From: Lactuca virosa
Lineage: Eukaryota > Streptophyta > Magnoliopsida > Asterales > Asteraceae
DNA: 64,000 nucleotides
NCBI GenBank assembly: GCA_928212115.1
Contig: CAKMRJ010000001.1
Span: 181,831,517 to 181,895,516 of the forward strand
Direction of reading: 5' to 3'
Below, piece by piece: positions 36,359-47,123 of this stretch; position 1 is the stretch's first letter; every line of letters begins with the position of its first letter. The position numbers were made by a program, and so were the translations under genes. The notes under the pieces are model-generated. The model made no database searches and was not told the DNA's origin. It saw only the letters and a list, made by a program, of their open reading frames with translations.

Positions 36359-37554
36359 CTAAAAATTGTTGATATGAAACGTACCAATAACCATAGGTTG
36401 TTCATGGATAGCATTACCAACAATGATCATAAGTAACCTTCCATTGCTAAAATGCCTTGGTTGATTGCATTCAAAATAGTTATGGCTTCCTCCCGCCGTA
36501 GTGGTTGGGGTTTTTCTGCAGTACCTCGAGATGTGACCTCTCATGTTACACTTGTTGCAGATTATCTCTCTGCAATTTCTGATATGGTGGAAATTACATT
36601 TGGTACAATGGGGTAGAGTCCCAATGTAGGACTTAGTTGGGCTGGGAGTGTAGGTAATTGTGGCATAGACAGCCACAGGTTCTGGTTCAATTTTGTGATG
36701 CTTGAAGTCCCTCTTTGATTTCCCATAAAACTTCCTTTTGGTACTTCTAGTATGGTTCTTTTCTATTGGTGGGGCCATGGTACCCTGACGGATACATTGC
36801 TCAGTCAATTAATAGGCCAATTGCTTAGCACTATCGAAAGTGGATGGTCGAATGTAGTAACCAGTCCTTGGACTGGTGATGCTAGTCCCCATATGTATCT
36901 CTCAATCTTCTTATCTTCTAAGGGTACCATTCATGGGTAAAGGCTAGCAAGGTCATTGAATCGGGAGGTGTAGGCAGCTATCCCATATCCTTGCATGGTC
37001 CGATTCCAAAGCTCTTGTTCTAGAGCTTGGATTTCCTGTCGGGGGCAGTATTCTCTGATCATCATCTGTTTCAGTGGTTCCCAACCCATGGCGTAAGCTT
37101 CAGCGATTTCCCTAGACTTTGTATGGTCATTCCACCAAGTTAAAGCGGAGTCCATCAGTATGCAGGTAGCATACTTGACCTGGCAGTCATCGGGGCATGC
37201 ACTGATGTGAAAAACTACAGACTTTGTATGGTCATTCCACCAAGTTAAAGCGGAGTCCATCAGTGTGCAGGTAGCATACTTGACCTGGCAGTCATCGGGG
37301 CATGCACTGATGTGAAAAACTGCCTCAGTGTTTTCTATCCAACGGGATAGACCAACAGCTCCTTCAGTTTCGTAGAAGGATCGAGGTTTGCAGCCCATGA
37401 ATTTCTTGTAGGAGCAGTGTCTGAGGTTGTTTTGGTGAGTTATTGGACTGTCACTTCCACTATTCTCAGTGTTTCCGTTTCGGGATGCCTCGTATTCTGC
37501 CAAGGCTATAGCAATTCCTTGTGCAAGCATGTTTTGCATCATGGTGGGGTCCAT
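36359..37554 (-). pseudogene. gag: Element B gag with duplicated capsid segment
   Basis: It starts MDPTMMQNMLAQGIAIALAEYE at 37554. A 207-codon frame covers the capsid: WIENTEAVFHISACPDDC, ALTWWNDHTKS, YAMGWEPLKQMMIREYCPRQ, ASLYP. It contains an exact-length 35-residue repeat (DNA 37114-37323). After a frameshift at about 36810-36930 a 149-codon frame has the basic linker and nucleocapsid, with CTKCNFHH and the intact knuckle CNKCNMRGHISRYC; a third, YFECNQPRHFSNG, has lost cysteines. It is homologous to the element A gag and better preserved. Confidence 0.88.
37114..37323 (-). repeat. 105-bp in-frame tandem duplication within element B gag
   Basis: Units 37114-37218 and 37219-37323 differ at only about three bases. 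Thirty-five codons are doubled without a frameshift. The segment covers the conserved capsid core ending LTWWNDHTKS. Confidence 0.95.
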
Positions 37555-37813
37555 TTGGAAAGTTTGGTTTACATTTGTTACTTATGGGGCTCCTCCCTGG
37601 TTTAGAGTTTCCACTGATATTTGAGTTACAGGTGGGGACTTCTTTTGGTTGCCTCGGGGAGTTGGTGGTGGACGAACTTGTGGTTCCTTTCGTGGGACCG
37701 TCATCCTATTATGTTCAAAACGAACACGTTAAGTTGTGTTAACACTACGAAGTCCTAAGCAAGTATGTATGAGTTGCATTTTATGATAGTGTATTAGTAT
37801 AATTTGTTCATAA

Positions 37814-38033
37814 AATCCTACAGATTTCCAAATTATAAGGAGGGATTGACTTCCTGGAATCCTACAGATTTCTAAACGATATGATGATCGATTCGAGAAT
37901 CCTCAAGATTTCCAATTGATAGGGGGAAGGTGATTGGTTCAGAAATCCTCTAGATTTCCAAATGATAAGGAGAAGGTGATTCGTTCAGAAATCCACTATA
38001 TTTCCAAATGATGGAAAGGGACCTTAATTGCTA
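37814..38033. repeat. Degenerate tandem repeat, about 46 bp x5, in the element B leader
   Basis: Five units begin AATCC and share AGATTTCCAAATGATAAGG-like cores. Unit lengths run 40-46 bp. It lies between the gag start and the solo LTR at 38131. The remaining leader between 37555 and 37813 shows nothing else. Confidence 0.85.
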
Positions 38034-38130
38034 ATGATTTTGAAATATATTTATAAGTGTTTTAAAATGTATATATGGATTCTAAGGTACTAGGTTGCTG
38101 TAGCGAATCTAGAGAACATTCTTCAATCTC

Positions 38131-38746
38131 TGTTGAAACAAAAAGTGACACTCTACAGCTAAGGAACAATAGACCTGTTGTCTTGATGATATTGTAGATA
38201 AGCTTCTATCGGAAATCGTTTTATGAACGATGAAGAACCGCAGAGTTGAAGAGATGAACCGCAGTGTGAAGATTTGCATGAAGATAGTTTAGTTTATTTT
38301 AACTGACATTGCTTGTATTCCATTTATTATCCGGTGAACCATTCATGGTTACCGTAGTCAGTTACTTTAGATTATTTTACTATTTCAATGTAACTTTCGG
38401 GACTCTATAAATAGATCATCCCTCTTCATGTATTCTTACCACCACTTCCAGAACTCTTATTGAAATACAAGATAGGTCATCTCTATCTCTATTATCTTAA
38501 CTGATAAACCAAGTCCCTCTTCACTTTAGTTGATCACACTTACTAACTTGTGTTTGCATACAAACCTTGTTATGAATCAACTTGGTGTCTACTTGATATA
38601 ACTTGTTGCTATTTATATCATTTATATTTCCGAAATCTAACTCTTATAACTTATTATGGTCGAGCTAACAAGATCCTTCGATATTAACTTATTATTCCGC
38701 AACTTATCATCTTGTACTAACGTTTGATCAAGTTTTTCTCTCAACA
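38131..38746. repeat. Solo LTR, Ty1/copia-like, in element B leader
   Basis: It begins TGTTGAAAC and ends TCTCAACA, 616 bp, with a perfect 5-bp target duplication ATCTC (38126-38130 and 38747-38751). A TATA-like CTATAAATAGATC is at 38404-38416 on the plus strand, suggesting plus orientation. There is no coding content. Removing it rejoins the leader sequence shared with 4811-4860. Confidence 0.92.
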
Positions 38747-38831
38747 ATCTCTAAAATCCTAAATTGTTGTAGTCTGTCAAACTCCTTGCTCAAGGTTGGT
38801 AGTGCACCGGCCCAACCATAAACAACATAGG

Positions 38832-41501
38832 TGTCACACCCCCAAACCGGAACGGCAGAAACGTCCGGGGGTGGATGACTTCATGTTAAGTATCACAACA
38901 CATGCATCATAGTAATCAAAGTAACAACAACCATCGTATTGATAATATAATATTTACATTGTGTTCAAAACATTACTTGAATAACATTAAAAGTACAACA
39001 AAAGTTAAGACGTAAAGCTCCGTCTTCGCAACACCTGAGAGGTACCTATCTACTAACGTTCCTGAGAATACAAGTGGTTTGAAAAAGTATCAACATTAAA
39101 GTTGGTGAGTTCATGAGTATTTTTGTTATAAAAAGTATACTCTTTGTTCTTTGGAAAAGTTCGCATGTTCATCTAGAAAATCCTATATGTTTTCTTTATT
39201 AGAATGGTGACCACAATAGTTCCATCTACAATCACTTAGTTTATACTAACTATATATAACCTAATATCGAACGGACAGTTGAATGTGTGAATTTGCCCTA
39301 AGCCCACAACCAAACAAGGAGCAGGAAATGAGGTGGAAGTCACACATTCCACTGCCTATCGGATATTATTTATATATAATTCGGATGTATAAACTAAGGA
39401 ATTATAGAATTAACCATTAAAGGTCTTTTATGTTATACTAGTTTGATAATAAGTGCTAAACCTTTTGTAAATAGTTCTTAGTTCCACTTACTCTATTGTA
39501 AAACATTGTTTTCAGTAATAATTGTAATTGTTTTTAGAAAATTGTGAAAAGCACAAGTATAATTACTATACTTACTTTAATGATATCTAGTTTTGTTGAT
39601 AAGTTAAACTGGTTGAAGACTTGTTTACCCTGAAAACCTGATGCGACGATACTACCCTCCTATGATCACTTAATACATACAAGTTGTATATAACCAAGGT
39701 CGAACAGACAGTTGAGTGGGTGAATCTGCCCTAAGCCCACAACCAAACAAGGAACGGGAAATGAGGCGGAAATCACACATTCCACTGTCTATCGGACTTC
39801 AATTTTATCTAACTGAATTGTATATACTAAGTAATCACATAGTTAGAATCCTTCGAAATTGTTTAAGGAAAAGTATATTACTACGTAAATATGTCGTTGT
39901 TTTCTCCTTGTGAGTTCTTATGACCATACTAGTTGATACGACGTGAATCGGACGTCGGTATCGTTTATGACGTTTGTCACCCGCAGACCTGCCGCTCTAA
40001 CTGTAGCTAATAGTTGAGGTCAGGGATTGTCGGTACCATATAGATCTATACACAAACTCACGCTCTCCCTCCAAGAGACTCTGGTTCATAAAGGTAGACT
40101 TCCACTGGTACTTAGGTAAGTACACGAAGTCAAGTCTCACAAATTAGATCAACGACTTTAAAGTAATAATGCGAAAACCTTTTTATAAATAACTGGTAAT
40201 ATTGTAAAAAGATCCCTTTGTTCCATAAACTATACTTATTATAGTTTATAAGTTTATTTTCATGTTCTAACTTGGACTTTGAAAAATAGTTCTTATGATC
40301 CATAAACTATACCTATTATAGTTTATAAGTTTATTTCCACGTTTTAACTAAGTTTCGTTTTTAAATACATATTGACAGTAAGAAAACTAAATAAGTAAAA
40401 TTACATTTTTAAACACAAGATTTCTTGTGTTTTACTTCTATCCCCCCCCCCCCCTAAAAACATTTAAAAAGCTTGGAAAAATATGGGGCTATGAACTACC
40501 CTTAAGGGAATGATTCGATTGAAGGCTCGATATAGGATGTTATTTCCACAAGTTAGATCCCGAGACAAAAACGAGTCCTAAAGTATTTCACGTAATATAT
40601 ATACATATAATTAGTGAATATAATGATAGGTATGCTAAGGAAACACACTGATTTGTAAGATTTACTTACACAAAGAAGTGTTAGAAGCAAAAATGGAAGG
40701 CTGCAAGGGGTGTACGACTAGCTTAAGCGTTCACGACCCAAGAAGATCTTGGGTTTACGGTTGAGTGATCTTGATGAATGAAGGAGATTCAAGGGTTTAC
40801 GGTTAAGTGTTCTTGATGAAATGAAGAACACTTGAAGATTCAAGTGTTTTAGGCTCACATATATGAAGATTGGAAGGTGATTGCTTGATAAAGTGAAAAA
40901 CACTTGGTGTTTTTGGCAAGATCCTAACAAGATTCAAAGGATTTGGATGATACTTGAGAGAGAACAAAGGGTTTTCGGTTGATGATCTTGAGAAAAAAGC
41001 TTGAGTTTTCGGCTAAGAAGTGTAGAATGAAGGAAGAATCAGTCAAACATATATATATACATAGGATTTTTCGGCTGTAAACACTTCCCGAGGAGATAAG
41101 ATCCTCGGGTTTGCGGCTGCGAGGGGAGTTCACGGCTGTGAACTGTTTGCGGTCGCAAGCAGTTTGCGGCCCTCTTCGGTTTGCGGCTCCCTTTGGTTTT
41201 CGGTCCGAAAAGAAGAAAAGAGAAAGAAGAGGCAGCGAGGGTTTGCAGCTCGGAAGCCGTTTACGGTCCGAAGGCTTACTATTCATGCGAGACTTCTCGG
41301 ATTAGCACTACACTTCTAATTTAAGTAATACTTCAAAATAAAAAGCTTTTAAACAAATAAAGGTTATCAAACCAACTTTTAACAAGAAAATTCAAAGAAT
41401 AAGTTGGACTTTAGTTGACTCAAGTTTGACTTTAGTTTGATATGTTTGACTTGAGTTGACTTTTATTGACTTTTACACGATAGAAATAATGGGATGTTAC
41501 A
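38832..41501 (-). repeat. Solo LTR, Ty3/gypsy-like, in element B leader
   Basis: It begins TGTCACACCCCCAAACC and ends GGGATGTTACA, 2670 bp, with a perfect target duplication ATAGG (38827-38831 and 41502-41506). Minus orientation is inferred from the GGGGTGTGACA end and the ACTCACCAAC...TATTCTCAGG block (complement of 39060-39115). An internal direct repeat (39240-39400 and 39665-39840), a C12 tract at about 40442 and dense CGGTTTGCGG/CGGCTGTGAAC words (41060-41280) upstream of a TATATATA stretch (41050-41064) stand out. Frames at 40718-41305 are accidental. Confidence 0.93.
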
Positions 41502-41506
41502 ATAGG

Positions 41507-41944
41507 TGCGCATTCCATATTTATTTATGGTATAACTTATGTACAGTTTTAACCTTAACTGAGGCGTCTGACCTAAAGGGTTGAGCTGGTAGTTTTAATT
41601 GAAGGGATGTTTAGAATTTTATTAAGTGTTCTCATCGCGGGTCAAAATATATATAAACTCTTATATATTATGGTTGGTGGCGTTTGTTGTATTATTAATT
41701 TTTGTTTTATACTTCCCGACTACGGTGCACAGAAGAGGGCCAGACATGAAGCACCGGAGGGCAAGACCATTTTGGCAATTAAGCTGTTCTGAAATCCAAC
41801 AACCCTATGCGGCACTTCAAACCAGATTCCTTGTACCGTAAGGATTTGAGAAGTAGTGTTATTATTAATAATACTTTTATTAGAAGCTAGTTTTCTATAA
41901 TTGTATTCCTCTTTCGAGGATACGAGTTCTCTATAGCCAATTTA
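41507..41944 (-). other. Element B leader, primer-site-proximal part
   Basis: Its first 50 bases continue the leader shared with element A (4676-4720). Bases 41725-41850 (AGAGGGCCAGACATGAA and following) duplicate part of the element B LTR (27976-28090 and 42950-43060), so a stretch of LTR is repeated inside the leader. There is no coding frame. Confidence 0.65.
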
Positions 41945-41956
41945 GCTCTAATACCA
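41945..41956 (-). other. Element B primer-binding site (one change)
   Basis: The minus strand reads TGGTATTAGAGC, one transition from the tRNA-Met site, three bases from the LTR edge. Confidence 0.88.
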
Positions 41957-41959
41957 TTC

Positions 41960-43542
41960 TGTCACACCCCCGGCCGAGGCGGAACATGCCGGGAGTGCGA
42001 CTAAGTTCATGGATCATAGATAAACTGAATATATAGTACAAGTACAACGATAAACAAAATAGCATTTGTATTCCGTCATTAAGTGTGATTACAAGGTTCT
42101 TACAGGTAATAATAATATATTAGTTGCCTTAAACAGGTAAGAAGAGAACAAAAACTAGATAGTTAGGTCGTCTGTAGTCCATGACCAATCTTATGTCTGA
42201 ATGATTGTCTAATGATCCCCTGAGAATACATGTAAGTTTGAGGGTCAACACAAAGGTTGGTGAGCGTCACAGGTTTTCTAAAATAATGATACTTCTAATA
42301 TGATCCAAAAAGTATTTCCTTTGTTGTAAGTAAAATTGTGTTTGGAAATGTTTGATAAAGATAGAAATCTAAACTGTGGTTTCTAGATAATGAAATCTAG
42401 TTAAAGTTAATAGTAACAGAGTTGTACGGATAACGGATAAACAGACATACAGATATAAAGATAAAGTTATCTACCAAGGTTGTACTTAACAACTGCAGAT
42501 ACGGATAAACGGATGAAAGACAAGTATATTTGATAAGCGTAAATGTAAAGTTTATGATACTTGTTTTAAACAGTTGATAAAACTTATGGTAGTATACACA
42601 AGCACATGTATGAGCCTAAGATACAAGTTATATAACTTGTATAAATATATAAACTTGTATATTTTTTTGTATGTATGAGGTATATTGAATCTACCAAGTT
42701 GATAACTGTCTATACAGTCATAGCACATTTGTAGTCAGAATGTAAATGTTATTTTTATTAGTTATATTATTTTAACAACATAACATATGTAAATATTGAT
42801 GTTTAGAACGATTTTGTTTATTTATAACATATAAGTATTTAAACAAATATTCCACAAGCTAGAAATGTGTTTACACAAAATAATGATAATTCATGTGTAT
42901 TTTGTATGATAAATATTACTTAGTAGACATACTACCATGTACAGAAGAGGGACACACATGAAACACCGGAGGGAATGACCATTTTCGCATTTAAGCCGTC
43001 TTGAAATCCAACAACCCTATGCGGCCCTTCAAACTAGATTCCTCGTACCGTAAGTAGTAGAGTAGTAAATAATACTTTTGTGTAATTTATATTGCATAAA
43101 AATGATAATTTTGTTTGTATAAACAAAGCATTTAGTCACATGTGTATATAATATAGTACAATTAGTACATGCATCCCCCCCCCCTATGAAAATGTGTAAA
43201 AGTGGGGCCGTAACACTCACCTTAAAGTGTGACTGACGATTTGTTTTCGAGAATGAATGCGAGAAGGTCGGGATGTATTGTCGTGAACGCGGTATTCCGA
43301 GACAATTTAGTTTCCTAAGGAAATAATATCATAAATTAATGTGTGAAAGTGATTGGGTATTTTGACTAAGTATAAAGACTTATTAATTTTTCAAGTTTTA
43401 TTATTTGAAAATTTATTTTAATAATTATTTTAAATAAATTTTATGTAATTAAATCCAAAATTTATTTAATTGAAAATATAACTAATATTTTGTAAAAATC
43501 TAATAATCCAATGTTTTATTTAATCTAAAATAGATTAATAAG

Positions 43543-43594
<52 letters not shown>

Positions 43595-45291
43595 AATTTT
43601 AAAAATAAATTTATTAAACTTTTTATTAAGCTTGGGTTAAATTGAAAAGGCTTTTTTCCAAAACGGGGGTAGTTTTCGACATTTTAAAGGGGGGCTAAAG
43701 TTGGGCAAATTCGAATTTGAGGGATTGTATCTAGATAATTTGTATTTAAGTTTGATTACATAGGAGGTGGTCAACCTCCTGCGTTTTCTTCTTTCGTGTA
43801 CATGATCGCAACAAAAAAATACGAATTTGTTATGTGGCTTCGAATATGGAACCCGACTAGAACATTATTGTTTACAAAGGGTTTAGGAGGACTTACGGTG
43901 GAGGGGAAGGTCGTGGAGGGGTGGTGACCGGCTGTTAGCAGCAGCGGCAGGAGGGTGGCGATGGTGGCAGGAGGCCAGTCTGGTGGTCTTCTGCTGCTTT
44001 TTCCTTGCTTCTTTCGATGGTTTTCGATGGATGGGAGGTGGAAGGATCTTTGGGGATCGAAATCAGAAGCAGCCACGAGTTGGAGGTGGGGTTTCCTGGT
44101 GGTAGCAGTGGGTGATGGAGTGGTGGCAGTGTGCAGCGATTTCGAGTTGTTTTCCCTTTTTTCTTGGCAGTAACAATGAGGGGGAGAGAGGAGGGATGTG
44201 AGGGAAATGTTGGTTGATCAAAAGGGGTTATAAGAGTTGTTAGGGTGAGTTTAGGGTTGTGGTGTTGGTGGTTTAGAGTGTAACCGAGAGAGAGAGAGAG
44301 AGGGGTATAGAGTGAGAGAGAGAGAGAGAGAGAGACGGAGAGTGAGAAGAATAACTGGCTGATGTTGTTAGTAGCTTATGAGGTTTTTTGTGCCTCTTTT
44401 TATAGTAAACTACACACACACTCACAAACTAGTTGGAGCCATGCCTCCACATAGGCATTGTACTCACAAATTGAAGTGTGAAAGCCAATGGGTGAAAAGG
44501 TCACGTGAGATTGGACAAATATGGGGACAATTCTAATCATTTGGCTCCTTGGAGCATGTGTGGGCCGTACATGGGGTTATACCCCATTAAATGCCCAAAA
44601 ACACTCCAAACAGGTTGCATCGGGATCCGAAAGTCGAGAATTTTTTTTCGAATGTATCGTTAGATAGATTTTAATTCAAGGATTCCAGAACATCAAACAG
44701 ATAAATTTTCGGAGTTACGGAACTCCGGTAAATTGCGTTTGATGTTTTCCTACTAAATGGCTCGCGATGTCCGTTTTTGCGACTTTTGTAAATATTTTTG
44801 TTAAAAATATTTCGATGTGGAATTAAATAATAGACTATATTCTGATTTCAAAAATGTTCTCGGAAATCCCGTCGGCAATGCGTAAGTGTCTCAACAGATC
44901 GATTCGGTTTTATGCGATTAAAGAAGAACAATATTTTACTGTCTGTTTTCTTAAAACTGCCGTATCTTTTGCATACAGACTCTGTTTTGGACGTTATTTA
45001 TATTTTCGGAAACATGAGAACTTGTACTAGAATATTTTAATGTTTGTTTTGCTTAAAACTATTTAATGCAAAATTTCAGTTGTTCAGACGTATTACTAAG
45101 GTTACAGTTTGTGTTTTTTGATTCGTTTGAGATTTTATACATTTGGAAGTATGATATCATCAAGTATCATATAGTAGTTGAAATGAACTTATTTATTTTA
45201 CTTAAGATGCAATAAACTCAATAAGTTAAGTTACAACGAGATTCACAGTGAAATGACCGTCTAATATTAGCCATAAATTCTGGGATGTACA
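41960..45291 (-). repeat. Element B 5' LTR
   Basis: An uninterrupted 3.33-kb copy from TGTCACACCCCCGGCC to GGGATGTACA. It aligns with 27007-29147 plus 34791-35852 with point changes and indels. A (TA)n tract at 43549-43591 is greatly expanded compared with the 3' LTR. A (GA)n run is at 44288-44335, the TATA box (CTATAAAAAG, minus strand) at 44396-44405, and a C9 tract at about 43175. Confidence 0.95.
44396..44405 (-). promoter_or_regulatory. Element B 5' LTR TATA box (predicted)
   Basis: The minus strand reads CTATAAAAAG in the U3 part, just 3' of (GA)n-rich DNA in plus-strand order. The 3' LTR has CTATAAATAG at the same place. Confidence 0.55.
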
Positions 45292-45444
45292 CTATGGGAG
45301 CCAATTTGCTCACCATGAGCACACCTGCTTGTCAAGAGAAACTTTGCGCATGAAGAACACATTTGCGCCCCAAGAGCACCTTTGCCCACCAAAAGCACAT
45401 TTGTGAACATAGAACACCTTTGTTCAAGTCTTCACACTCCAACA
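45292..45444 (-). repeat. Copia-1 5' LTR, U3 end with 19-bp minisatellite
   Basis: This continues 26093-27006 after element B is removed. Six full 19-bp units lie at 45308-45421, each like GCGCCCCAAGAGCACCTTT. The stretch ends ACTCCAACA at 45444, complementary to the TGTTGGGA left end. The boundary is inferred from the 6-bp terminal inverted match TGTTGG/CCAACA. Confidence 0.65.
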
Positions 45445-45802
45445 CATATCCTTACTTTTAAAGTTTATTATATTCTCCTATGCACGTCTCCCTTGAATAA
45501 ACTAAAAATTAATTATGTTTATTATAAAACGTTTTCATATGACATAAGTTTTAAATTTAAATTTATGCATTTCGAATATAAATGTAAATGGTATGTAAGA
45601 GGATGAACGACAAAGATTATATGGCGCATTGTTATAATTTAGTGGATTATTCATTTATCCAGTAGGAAATGCGTTTATATTTACTTTTAAATAAATAAAC
45701 ATATACGACCAACATTATTTGTTTGTTTAGCGAAACGAATCAACATGAAAAATGGTGTCTATTGTTCATGAACTTATGTTTATTCATATTTGTTTCAGTT
45801 TG

Positions 45803-45869
<67 letters not shown>

Positions 45870-46221
45870 AGGAAATTTTTGGTCTAATGGTAGAAAGTTT
45901 TTTTTTCTGGTATATTTTTTTGGAAAACAAAAAAGATGAATCATTAGATGAATAAAAAATAAAACGATTCACAAAAAAATCTCGAAAAAACATTTCGATG
46001 ATTCATTTTTGCAACAATTTTGTTATTCACTAAAATTGCCGTAAAATGAATTTTTGCTTGATTTATTGAAAAATAAATCATAGCGGTGTTTTTTTAGAAA
46101 TTTCTTGTTGTGAATGATCTTAGATTTGATTAATCTAATGATTTATTTTGTTGGTTGGCTAAAAAAATATGCATATAAAAAGGTTCTTACTTTCCTAGCA
46201 AAAGTTTCATTCTTAATCCAG

Positions 46222-46283
<62 letters not shown>

Positions 46284-46862
46284 AATTTAGAGCTTCTAAG
46301 AATGGTTTAAGTTTGACACAACTTTTATCTTTAGTAAAAATAGCAATTTTGCGGTGTAAAGTATAAATTATGTTCATTAGTTTATGTTTGTTAATTTTTG
46401 TTCGTTTATTTTCGATCATACATTTTCATTTAACATCGTAACAAACATACATCCATCTATCTATACATACTAACCAATCAATACAATAAAAAAAATACAA
46501 CTTTCGTATGGGTATGTTCGTTAAAAGTAGCAGGAAGCTGGTAATTGGTAGCTGAAAGTTATAGATTTTATTTATATAAAATTGTTCGGGGAATATAGCT
46601 CAGAGGTTTTCAAATGTGTAAAATTACTTAAAACGACATATGGATATAAACTAAAATTAAATATGATAATGATAAATTAATTTTTCTAAACTATAATTAT
46701 ATCAAAAGTTAAGAACCATCCAAATCTTAATGTCAAATGCACCTTTAAAGTTTATCAATTTGTTAAAACGCTCTAATGCATATTAGTAAATTATAAATAT
46801 TATACAAATAAGGTAATAAAACTTTTCAATTTTGTAAGAACTAAGGCCAAACATTTTTTATA
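45445..46862. other. AT-rich flank, no gene seen
   Basis: No credible coding frame. There are two long (TA)n microsatellites, 45805-45864 and 46227-46281, each about 55-60 bases. Frames that read repeated Ile-Tyr across them are artefacts. This appears to be older genomic DNA into which copia-1 and the Mutator-like element went. Confidence 0.7.
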
Positions 46863-47123
46863 GAAAAAAAATCATAAATGGTCTCTGTGGTTTCCCCAAA
46901 TCTGAAGTTTAGTCTCCGTGGTTTAGAAACGTCATAGCTGGTTCCTGTGCTTTCAAAACTTTTGACGATTGGTCCTTATTGCTAACGCCGTTAAGTTTTG
47001 TCCATTAACTGAAGGGTATTTTCGTCATTTCGTTACCACAGGGACCATTTATGATGTTTCTTTTATTTATTTATTTTAAATGAAATAATATACAAAGAGG
47101 GTCCCACCCTCTCTCTCTCTCTC
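46863..47123 (+). repeat. MULE left terminal inverted repeat
   Basis: About 261 bases, including AACGCCGTTAAGTTTTGTCC (46984-47003) and ending GGGTCCCACCCTCTCTCT. It pairs with the complement of 48040-48299 with scattered mismatches. Confidence 0.9.

Larger units (their letters stand above)
27007..45291 (-). mobile_element. B: gag-only Ty3/gypsy element with nested insertions
   Basis: Two related LTRs, 27007-35852 (3', split by element C) and 41960-45291 (5'), flank an internal region that keeps only leader, gag and the start of protease. The 5-bp flanks are CAATG (27002-27006) and CTATG (45292-45296), one mismatch. The polypurine tract (35853-35865) and primer site (41945-41956) are in place. 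Reverse transcriptase, RNase H and integrase are absent. Two solo LTRs (38131-38746, 38832-41501) are inserted in the leader. LTR divergence and nesting make it older than G2 or C. Confidence 0.92.

Noticed and set aside
40718..41305. Serine/arginine-rich frames in the solo LTR
   Set aside because: They arise from repeated CGGTTTGCGG-type words in U3; no start context or homology.
45784..46419. Open frames with repeated Ile-Tyr
   Set aside because: They are translations of (TA)n microsatellites.
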